From assembly GCA_902529365.1 (NCBI GenBank), contig CABZWK010000013.1:1-61372 (forward strand): a stretch of 61,372 bases of DNA, written 5' to 3'. The position numbers and the translations under genes are program-made. Positions 54,873 through 61,372 of the stretch are shown piece by piece. Source of the stretch: an uncultured Balneola sp. (GTDB lineage Bacteria; Bacteroidota; Rhodothermia; Balneolales; Balneolaceae). The notes under the pieces were generated by a model. It did not search any database. It worked only from the letters and a program-made list of their open reading frames with translations, and had not been told where the DNA came from. Position 1 is the stretch's first letter; every line of letters starts with the position of its first letter.

Positions 54873-55274
54873 ATGCTAAAGAAATATTTTTTTGAAGCGC
54901 CAGTTTTCTCTGCATTCCTTTTTGCTCAAATACCCTTTTTAGTCGCTTTGATTTCTATTGGGTATTGGATTCTGCCTGGATACCTATCCGAAACGCTCAT
55001 CGCTTATTTGATTGCGCTTGTGTATGTTGGTGGCGCAATGTGGGTTTGGGTAAGGTTTTGGACGATTTCCACTCAAAACTTTATCAAGGTCTATTATACT
55101 ACCACCCTAATTAGATTTTTTATTGTCATTCTGTCTCTCTTTATTTCACTATCGACCATAAAATTTGAACAAATGTTCTTTACAGTTTATTTTATTATTT
55201 CCTATCTTTATCAATCTGTAATTGAGTTATTACTTATCCATCATAGATTATTGAAACATCCCTTAGAGGAATGA
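54873..55274 (+). CDS. AtpI-like hypothetical membrane protein
   Basis: A 133-residue protein with four hydrophobic segments, between the AtpZ-like gene and subunit a. The last residues overlap the atpB start in an ATGA (55271-55274). There are no catalytic motifs. Position and topology fit AtpI (UncI), a poorly conserved accessory of F-type ATP synthases thought to help assemble the c-ring. Sequence similarity cannot be checked here, so the call is mainly from context. Confidence 0.65.
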   Translation: MLKKYFFEAPVFSAFLFAQIPFLVALISIGYWILPGYLSETLIAYLIALVYVGGAMWVWVRFWTISTQNFIKVYYTTTLIRFFIVILSLFISLSTIKFEQMFFTVYFIISYLYQSVIELLLIHHRLLKHPLEE

Positions 55275-56329
55275 TAAAATTTTTCACGTTTTTATCCTTA
55301 TTTATTGTAGTATTTTTATTGGGTCAACCAACGGTTCTTGCTGCTGATGCTGACACGGAAAGTAACTCTCCTATAGACATTATGGGAACGGTTGCAGATC
55401 ACGATTATTTCACGTTTTTTGGGACAAAATTATATCTTCCTAGATTATTTTTATGGCAAGACGATAACGGGTCAACTCAGTTTTCGACCTATGGCTCAAC
55501 TAAAAAAGCCTTAGCTTCAGGTAATTTTGAACAAATAGACTATGTCATTACTCCTGTAAAAGGCTCTATGTTGATTGATTTTTCTCTAACATCGCACCTT
55601 TTGTATTTCTGGTTTGGACTCGGGGCGCTCGCACTTTTTACCATGTATGCAGGTTCTCGCTACAAAAAAGGCATAGGTACATCTACCGCGCCAAAAGGCG
55701 TGCTTCAAAATTTATTTGAAGTATTTTATGAATTCATTAGAGATGAGGTTGCCAAACCAAACATTGAAGGGGATAAGCATAAAAAGTACGTGCCTTATTT
55801 ATTTACTATGTTCATGTCAATAGCATTCATGAATATATTCGGGTTACTGCCATATGCTGCTACAGCCACTGCTGATATTACAGTTACTGCTGTTCTTGCA
55901 TCATTTACCTTTTTTGTAACCCAGTTCAGTGGCACTAAAGATCATTGGCAGCATGTATTTTGGTTTCCTGGAGTGCCTTTGGGTGTCAAGTTTCTTATGA
56001 TTCCAGTAGAATTAATTGGACTTTTTACGAAACCTTTTGCTTTAGCTATCCGATTATTTGCGAATATGATGTCTGGAAAAATAATGATCATCGCAATTCT
56101 TGGTTTGATTTTTATTTTTAATGAAATGTATGGAAGTATTGCAGCATACGGAGTAAGTATTTTCTCAGTAGTAGTAACCTCAATACTGTATATATTAAAA
56201 CTATTAGTGGCTATTCTGCAGGCTTACATTTTTTCATTATTATCTGCAGTTTTCATTGGAATGGCTGTTGAAGAGCATGAACATGATCATGACCATGAAG
56301 AACATATTCATGCTGATTTATCAGTATAA
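55271..56329 (+). CDS. atpB: F0F1 ATP synthase subunit a
   Basis: A 352-residue inner-membrane protein. An N-terminal signal-like helix (ending VLAADA) and a ~85-residue extracytoplasmic region precede the usual five to six helices; this long N-terminus is typical of Bacteroidota-like subunit a. The essential arginine that works with the c-ring is in ALAIRLFANMMSGK (R261). LSAVFIGMAVEEHEHDHDH ends the protein in a His/Asp/Glu-rich tail. It carries protons between half-channels. The start overlaps the AtpI-like stop by four bases. Strong support from order and motif. Confidence 0.95.
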   Translation: MIKFFTFLSLFIVVFLLGQPTVLAADADTESNSPIDIMGTVADHDYFTFFGTKLYLPRLFLWQDDNGSTQFSTYGSTKKALASGNFEQIDYVITPVKGSMLIDFSLTSHLLYFWFGLGALALFTMYAGSRYKKGIGTSTAPKGVLQNLFEVFYEFIRDEVAKPNIEGDKHKKYVPYLFTMFMSIAFMNIFGLLPYAATATADITVTAVLASFTFFVTQFSGTKDHWQHVFWFPGVPLGVKFLMIPVELIGLFTKPFALAIRLFANMMSGKIMIIAILGLIFIFNEMYGSIAAYGVSIFSVVVTSILYILKLLVAILQAYIFSLLSAVFIGMAVEEHEHDHDHEEHIHADLSV

Positions 56330-56361
56330 CCTTAGAATAAAAATCAAAATTTAATAAATAA

Positions 56362-56580
<219 letters not shown>

Positions 56581-56598
56581 TTCTTAACAAAGATCACT

Positions 56599-57111
56599 AT
56601 GCTTTACCTTTTAGCTAGCGGAGGTTTACTCTCTTTTAATACTGGGTTTGCAATTTGGATTGCAATCTCACTGGTTGTATTTCTCTTAATCATGATGAAA
56701 TATGCTATGCCGCCAATTATGGCAGCCCTTGAAGGACGTGAAACCAAAATACGTGAATCCTTAGAGGCAGCTGAAGTTGCTTTGGCAAAAGCCGAGGCTA
56801 TTTCTAAGGACAACGATAAAGCACTTCGTGAGGCTGAACAAACAGCTCATCAAATACGTAAAGAAGCCAAGGAAGAGGCAGAGCGTATACGAGGTGAACG
56901 AGTTGCAAAAGCTAAAGATGAAGCAGAGCAAATAATTGAACAGGCGAAAGTAGATATTGAACAAGAAAAGCAGTCTGCTTTATTAGCCCTTAGACAAGAA
57001 GTTGCTCATTTGGCTATAAAATCAGCTTCTATGATTTTAGATGCTGAATTGGATGAAGAGAAAAATAAAAAATTAGTTGATAATTACATCAACGATTTGT
57101 CTAAGAATTAA
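56599..57111 (+). CDS. atpF: F0F1 ATP synthase subunit b
   Basis: A 170-residue stalk subunit. One N-terminal membrane helix (about 14-32, FAIWIAISLVVFLLIMMKYA) is followed by a long charged helix predicted to be coiled coil (EVALAKAEAISKDNDKALREA ... EEAERIRGERVAKAKDEAEQIIEQA). It anchors the F1 head to F0 as a dimer. It starts 18 bases after atpE and ends five before atpH. Length is typical for single-b operons; no separate b' gene is seen. Confidence 0.95.
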   Translation: MLYLLASGGLLSFNTGFAIWIAISLVVFLLIMMKYAMPPIMAALEGRETKIRESLEAAEVALAKAEAISKDNDKALREAEQTAHQIRKEAKEEAERIRGERVAKAKDEAEQIIEQAKVDIEQEKQSALLALRQEVAHLAIKSASMILDAELDEEKNKKLVDNYINDLSKN

Positions 57112-57116
57112 GATTT

Positions 57117-57656
57117 ATGATTAGCTCTAAGGCGGCAAAACGATATGCAAAAGCTCTTTTGACGCTATCTCAAGAACAGAATAGCTTAGAAGCAGTATTA
57201 GAGGATATCAAGACTATTCATAGCACAATCAAAGGTTCTCGTGACCTTCAAGTGACGTTGAAAAGTCCTATTGTCAAACCTTCTGACAAAATCATCATAT
57301 TAGAAGAGATTTTTTCTAAGCACATTGGAACTCTCGCGATGCAATTTATATTGCTGGTTGCTGAGAAAGAAAGATCTGCATTGCTACCTTTAATAACCGA
57401 AGCTTTCTTCAACGTATACAATGAGGCTGTAGGAATAATTGAGGTCACATTAAAGTCAGCATATCCAGTGAAAGCTGTGCAATTAGAATCCATATCCAAA
57501 GTCTTAGAATTTTCCACTAAAAAGAATGTGCATTTGCATGTTGAAGTCGTACCATCACTTTTAGGTGGTATAACTATACAAATGGAAGACACCGTAATAG
57601 ATGGGAGTGTTCTGCATAAGTTAAATGAGCTACAGCACACTCTTCTCTCTCAGTAA
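57117..57656 (+). CDS. atpH: F0F1 ATP synthase subunit delta
   Basis: A 179-residue OSCP/delta-family protein. It opens with SSKAAKRYAKALLTLSQEQNSLEAV and contains KSPIVKPSDKIIILEEIF and LLGGITIQMEDTVIDGSVLHKLNEL, the conserved end. It links the top of F1 to the b stalk. It sits five bases after atpF and 42 before atpA. Confidence 0.95.
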   Translation: MISSKAAKRYAKALLTLSQEQNSLEAVLEDIKTIHSTIKGSRDLQVTLKSPIVKPSDKIIILEEIFSKHIGTLAMQFILLVAEKERSALLPLITEAFFNVYNEAVGIIEVTLKSAYPVKAVQLESISKVLEFSTKKNVHLHVEVVPSLLGGITIQMEDTVIDGSVLHKLNELQHTLLSQ

Positions 57657-57698
57657 TATTGTTTTTTGAATAATTAGACCTTTATAAAATACAACAAC

Positions 57699-59306
57699 AT
57701 GAGTCAAGTAAGACCAGATGAAGTATCGGCCATACTAAGAAAACAGTTATCCGGATTTGATAATAAATCCGATACCTATGATGTGGGTACCGTCCTTGAA
57801 GTGGGTGATGGTATTGCACGTGTTTATGGCCTCTCAAAAGTACAAGCAGGTGAGCTAGTATCCATACCTGATGCCAAAAACGAAAAAGGTGAATCAGTAA
57901 CAGGTATGGTACTTAACCTAGAGGAAGATAATGTAGGTATCGTTTTATTTGGTTCATCTAGTATGGTTGAAGAAGGTCAAACGGTCAAAAGAACAAAAGA
58001 TATTGCCTCTATTTCTGTAGGAGATGGATTATTAGGCCGAGTTATTGACCCACTAGGAAACCCTCAGGATGGTAAAGGACCAATAACCGGAAAGACAATA
58101 CGTGTTCCCTTAGAGCGTAAAGCACCTGGTGTAATTTACAGAGAACCTGTTGCTGAGCCCCTCCAAACAGGTATAAAAGCTATTGATTCCCTAATACCTA
58201 TTGGTCGTGGACAAAGAGAACTAATTATTGGTGACCGGCAAACTGGTAAAACATCGGTTGCAATTGATACGATTATCAATCAAAAAGAAACTCAAAAAAC
58301 CGATAAGCCCGTTTTTTGTATTTATGTTGCTGTAGGTCAAAAGGCATCCACTGTAGCTGGAATTAAGCAAGCTCTTGAAGAGAATGGTGCTATGGGATAT
58401 TCCGTCATTATCAACGCTCCTGCTAGTGCTGCTGCTCCGATGCAATATATTGCACCATTTGCTGGTGCTGCAGTAGGTGAATACTTTAGGGATACAGGTA
58501 GACATGCCTTGGTAATATATGATGATTTGTCAAAACAAGCGGTTGCCTACCGAGAACTTTCACTACTTCTGAAGCGACCTCCTGGACGAGAAGCATATCC
58601 TGGTGATGTATTCTATCTTCATAGCCGATTATTAGAACGAGCCGCCAAAATCATTAATGATGATGAAGTAGCTCGCTCTATGAACAACATCCCAGAAGAA
58701 CTGAAGTCTCTAGTTAAGGGTGGTGGATCTTTAACCTCACTTCCTGTTATTGAAACCCAAGCTGGTGACGTTTCAGCCTATATACCAACGAATGTAATTT
58801 CGATCACGGATGGACAGATCTTCTTGGATACCGATCTATTTAATTCCGGCACTAGACCAGCCATTGATGTCGGTATTTCTGTATCACGTGTGGGTGGGTC
58901 TGCACAGGTGAAATCCATGAAAAAACTATCTGGTACACTTAAATTAGATTTGGCTCAATACCGCGAGTTAGAGGCATTTGCAAAATTCGGGTCTGATTTA
59001 GATCCAGCTACTCAAGCACAGTTGAGAAGAGGTGAAAGAACAGCTGAACTTCTCAAACAAAATGTTTATGAGCCACTTCCCGTAGAAAATCAGATTGTTC
59101 TTCTAAAAGTAAATGATAAGGGGCTACTTGACAAGCTTGCGGTAGATGCTATACTCAATTTCCAAGCTGAATTTTTGGATGTTGCGACATCAAAGTACGA
59201 AAAAGAAATGGCAAATTTAGCCACTACTGGATTACTGACCGATGAATTTGGAGAGCTAATTTTAGCTACTGCTTCTCAAATAATTGAACAAATTAACGCA
59301 GCCTAG
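57699..59306 (+). CDS. atpA: F0F1 ATP synthase subunit alpha
   Basis: A 535-residue F1 subunit. The N-terminal beta-barrel domain is followed by the nucleotide-binding domain with Walker [14 protein letters not shown] (K184) and the segment [48 protein letters not shown], a hallmark of the subunit. [22 protein letters not shown] is the signature near the C-terminal end. Alpha binds nucleotide but is mostly non-catalytic. The next gene is gamma; the beta and epsilon genes are absent from the window. Confidence 0.98.
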   Translation: MSQVRPDEVSAILRKQLSGFDNKSDTYDVGTVLEVGDGIARVYGLSKVQAGELVSIPDAKNEKGESVTGMVLNLEEDNVGIVLFGSSSMVEEGQTVKRTKDIASISVGDGLLGRVIDPLGNPQDGKGPITGKTIRVPLERKAPGVIYREPVAEPLQTGIKAIDSLIPIGRGQRELIIGDRQTGKTSVAIDTIINQKETQKTDKPVFCIYVAVGQKASTVAGIKQALEENGAMGYSVIINAPASAAAPMQYIAPFAGAAVGEYFRDTGRHALVIYDDLSKQAVAYRELSLLLKRPPGREAYPGDVFYLHSRLLERAAKIINDDEVARSMNNIPEELKSLVKGGGSLTSLPVIETQAGDVSAYIPTNVISITDGQIFLDTDLFNSGTRPAIDVGISVSRVGGSAQVKSMKKLSGTLKLDLAQYRELEAFAKFGSDLDPATQAQLRRGERTAELLKQNVYEPLPVENQIVLLKVNDKGLLDKLAVDAILNFQAEFLDVATSKYEKEMANLATTGLLTDEFGELILATASQIIEQINAA

Positions 59307-59317
59307 TTCATTTCAAC

Positions 59318-60208
59318 ATGGCCAATTTACGCGACATACGTAATCGGATAACATCCATAAATAATACTCAGCAGATTACCAAAGCTATGAAAATGGTTGC
59401 GGCTGCAAAGTTACGTAAGGCACAAGACCGTATGACCCAAACGCGTCCTTATGCTAATACTTTGTCATCTGTAATTGGACGCTTAATTCAAGGTCAGGAA
59501 TTATCACATCCGTTACTTCGGGAAACCAATGAATCTAAATGTAGTTTAGTCATAGTAGTTGGCTCAGATAGAGGCCTATGTGGAGGTTTCAATAATAACT
59601 TATTCAAAGAGGTAGAGCTATTTATTGCAAGCAACTTTGAACAGGGAAAAGAAACTGATGGCTTAAGCTTGATTACAATAGGGAAAAAAGCAATAGCCTA
59701 TTTTGGTAAAAGATCGTATTCAATAGCCGCTAAACACCCTGGTTTTTTCGATAATATGGAATATGAACTTAGCTCCACTTTAATTAGTGAAGTCATGGAA
59801 GACTTCATCGATAAAGAGATTGATGAAGTTTATTTAGCCTACAATGAATTTAAGTCGGTAATCGCACAAAATCGTAAGGTTGAAAAAATATTACCATTAA
59901 AAGCGGAAGATTTGGTTTTAGCTGATACTGATAACTCTGTACATTCTGACTATATTTATGAGCCTGATCAGAAAGCTATTATTGACGAGTTACTTCCTAA
60001 GCACATAAAAATGCAGCTCTGGAAAGCAGTTTTGGAATCCAATGCATCCGAACAGGGATCTAGAATGACCGCAATGGATAGTGCAACTGAAAATGCTAAG
60101 GATTTAGAACGTAGTTTACGCTTAAAATATAATCAAGTTAGACAGAGTGCAATTACTACAGAAATTTCCGAAATTGTTTCAGGTGCACAAGCACTTAGTA
60201 ATTCTTAG
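59318..60208 (+). CDS. atpG: F0F1 ATP synthase subunit gamma
   Basis: A 296-residue central stalk subunit. The N-terminal helix [37 protein letters not shown] and the C-terminal [49 protein letters not shown] are both conserved. [16 protein letters not shown] lies in the Rossmann-like part. It transmits rotation from the c-ring to F1. It is the last atp gene here: the next feature is tRNA-Ser, so beta and epsilon must lie elsewhere, as in Bacteroidota. Confidence 0.97.
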   Translation: MANLRDIRNRITSINNTQQITKAMKMVAAAKLRKAQDRMTQTRPYANTLSSVIGRLIQGQELSHPLLRETNESKCSLVIVVGSDRGLCGGFNNNLFKEVELFIASNFEQGKETDGLSLITIGKKAIAYFGKRSYSIAAKHPGFFDNMEYELSSTLISEVMEDFIDKEIDEVYLAYNEFKSVIAQNRKVEKILPLKAEDLVLADTDNSVHSDYIYEPDQKAIIDELLPKHIKMQLWKAVLESNASEQGSRMTAMDSATENAKDLERSLRLKYNQVRQSAITTEISEIVSGAQALSNS

Positions 60209-60227
60209 AAGAATCGACGTATTAATT

Positions 60228-60312
60228 GGAGAGTTGGCAGAGTGGTCGAATGCGGCGGTCTTGAAAACCGTTGAGGCGCAAGTCTCCGGGGGTTCGAATC
60301 CCTCACTCTCCG
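60228..60312 (+). tRNA. tRNA-Ser (anticodon TGA)
   Basis: An 85-base cloverleaf. The acceptor stem GGAGAGT pairs with ACTCTCC, with discriminator G. The anticodon loop is CTTGAAA with anticodon TGA at 60262-60264. A long variable arm (GAGGCGCAAGTCTCC region) is typical of class II serine tRNAs. The T-arm is GGGGGTTCGAATCCCTC. CCA is not encoded. It lies 19 bases after atpG. Confidence 0.95.
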
Positions 60313-60315
60313 CAT

Positions 60316-60344
60316 AAAAAAAGCCCCTAAACAGGGGTTTTTTT
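60316..60344 (+). terminator. Intrinsic terminator after tRNA-Ser
   Basis: CCCCT and AGGGG form a compact stem around AAAC, flanked by a run of A on the left and seven T on the right. It ends the tRNA (and possibly atp) transcript and isolates the TolC-family gene downstream. Confidence 0.85.
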
Positions 60345-60415
60345 ATTGCCCATACTGAATACCATTGATAGCAGTACATCGTTATTGTGGTTTAAAGAAT
60401 TCGTATATTTATTAA

Positions 60416-61372
60416 ATGAACCAATCAATTAAACAATTGCTTTGTCCAAGCAGTCTTAAAATTTCTGCCATCATTGTAGTTATGGTATACTTCAGCCATA
60501 CCCTTAGCGCTACATCATGGACATATATCAAAGCTGTAGGTGGGTTTAACAGTGATTTGGCTAAAGACACTGTTTATCTAGATTACCATGAATTTATCGA
60601 TCGTGCACTAGAGCAAATTGGTCAAATAAAAGCCGCCCAAGTATCGATTTCTCTAGCACAAAATCAAGTCCAAAAAGCTCGCGATCAACGTATCTTACCA
60701 TCACTACGAATGGAATCCGAACATGGCATCTTACCTAGTGTAGTTTCACCTAAGGGATTTCCAAGTAATCAGATATACTTAGATCCTGATGCGACTTATG
60801 ATTGGGAAAATTGGGATTTTGCAAATCGATTTCGTGTTATTGGGGTACAGCCTTTATTTATATGGGGTGCTGTTGATAAGGCAGTAAAGGCAGCTCAATT
60901 TGGTGTTCAAAGTATTGAGCAACAAGCAACAGCCACTAAACAAGAAATAGAGCTTCAATTACACGGATTTTATTTTGGTTACCAATTAGCTTTAGAAATT
61001 GAAAGGTTATTGGATGTAGCTATTGAGACTATGGACACGGTGGAAAGATCAATCAACCAGCAAAGAAAAGATAGTCCAGAAGAGATAAACGAGTCTGAAA
61101 TCTACAAGTTCAAAGTTTTTAAAGCCCAATTTAAGGCAAGGGAAGATGAAGTAAAGCAAAACTTACTTTTTGTTACCGAGTCTTGGAACTATATTTTAGG
61201 GGATAACGATACAGTATATTTACCTGCTAATATGTATCTAGAAGCACCTTCTGCATCTTTTTCTACCTTAGATTATTATCAGCAGATGGCCTTAATGAAT
61301 CGTTCCGAAATCCAGGCACTTTCTTATGCAGAAAAAGGGGCAAGAATGTTTATTGAAGCAAAAAAAGCGAAA
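60416..61372 (+). CDS. TolC family outer-membrane efflux protein, N-terminal part (3' end outside window)
   Basis: An open frame of 319 codons from ATG 60416 to the window edge with no stop. After an N-terminal hydrophobic region (about 14-27) the protein is mainly long helices rich in Gln, Ala and Glu: RALEQIGQIKAAQVSISLAQ, QNQVQKARDQRILPSLRMES, RFRVIGVQPLFIWGAVDKAVKAAQ. QKARDQRILPSL and QPLFIWG are typical of TolC/OprM-family channels. It probably forms the outer-membrane duct for an efflux pump or type I secretion system. The signal region is atypical (a polar stretch of ~13 residues first). TATATTTA at 60404 is a weak promoter-like element. Partner genes would lie beyond the window. Confidence 0.8.
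   Translation, partial: MNQSIKQLLCPSSLKISAIIVVMVYFSHTLSATSWTYIKAVGGFNSDLAKDTVYLDYHEFIDRALEQIGQIKAAQVSISLAQNQVQKARDQRILPSLRMESEHGILPSVVSPKGFPSNQIYLDPDATYDWENWDFANRFRVIGVQPLFIWGAVDKAVKAAQFGVQSIEQQATATKQEIELQLHGFYFGYQLALEIERLLDVAIETMDTVERSINQQRKDSPEEINESEIYKFKVFKAQFKAREDEVKQNLLFVTESWNYILGDNDTVYLPANMYLEAPSASFSTLDYYQQMALMNRSEIQALSYAEKGARMFIEAKKAK

Noticed and set aside
57248-57640. 130-residue minus-strand frame opposite atpH
   Set aside because: Shadow of the delta subunit, with no recognisable domain.

Overview
The window reads as chromosomal DNA from a member of the Bacteroidota / Rhodothermota / Balneolota assemblage; Balneolota or Rhodothermota is my best guess. The evidence is a C-terminal sorting domain of the type IX secretion (T9SS) type, a T9SS plug-like lipoprotein, an ATP synthase operon that stops at gamma with no beta or epsilon, a 30-residue AURKAIP1/COX24-type mini-protein, a very large TamB, and start codons that almost never carry a Shine-Dalgarno sequence. 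I see no insertion sequences, phage genes, CRISPR arrays or broken genes. Coding density is very high and no gene-free stretch exceeds about 210 bases.

Layout: (1) 1-7666 is an alpha-glucan locus. It holds the end of a T9SS-secreted GH13 amylase, two GH13 lipoproteins, an SLC45-like sugar permease and a periplasmic GH13 enzyme; no SusC/SusD pair is visible. (2) 7788-12344: a cysteine-free thioredoxin-fold membrane protein, a PabC-like enzyme, FolC, and Rho with a long disordered insert. (3) 12493-15248: a CrtO-like carotenoid oxidoreductase overlapping alanine racemase. (4) 18442 down to 15245 (minus): rpiB-glyA-tatC-FKBP-like lipoprotein. (5) 18653-21587 (plus): an inositol-monophosphatase family enzyme, then the agmatine-to-putrescine pair aguB-aguA. 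(6) 26849 down to 21625 (minus): sodium/alanine symporter, upp, lptC, lptA-like, DUF1080 lipoprotein. (7) 27047-27557: an HU-family protein and the COX24-type mini-protein with a clear terminator. (8) 28473-38975 (plus): NFACT/RqcH, aroK, aroB, tamB, rnr. (9) 39128-42430: a zinc-peptidase / TolB-propeller / beta-barrel fusion. (10) 46595 down to 42489 (minus): ccmB, holB, dapF, T9SS plug. (11) 46743-60208 (plus): PTS-IIA-like, PBP4-type dacB, folD, a small unknown, guaB, glycosyltransferase, M23 peptidase, bactofilin, then atpZ-atpI-like-atpB-E-F-H-A-G. (12) tRNA-Ser(UGA), a strong terminator, and the start of a TolC-family gene that runs off the window.

Many genes build or serve a Gram-negative envelope: LPS transport, TamB, TatC, T9SS plug, alanine racemase, DapF, PBP4, M23 peptidase, bactofilin and several lipoproteins. 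The alpha-glucan locus suggests a stepwise path in which secreted and surface enzymes cut polysaccharide, a periplasmic enzyme trims oligosaccharides, and a major-facilitator permease imports the product. Most genes are packed into tight operons with stop/start overlaps.

I found no wholly new multi-gene system that I can defend. The best candidates for something under-described are the peptidase-propeller-barrel fusion, the cysteine-free thioredoxin-like protein, the symporter with an inserted soluble domain, the operator-like dyad upstream of the small unknown gene near 49.9 kb, and the two unknown genes.
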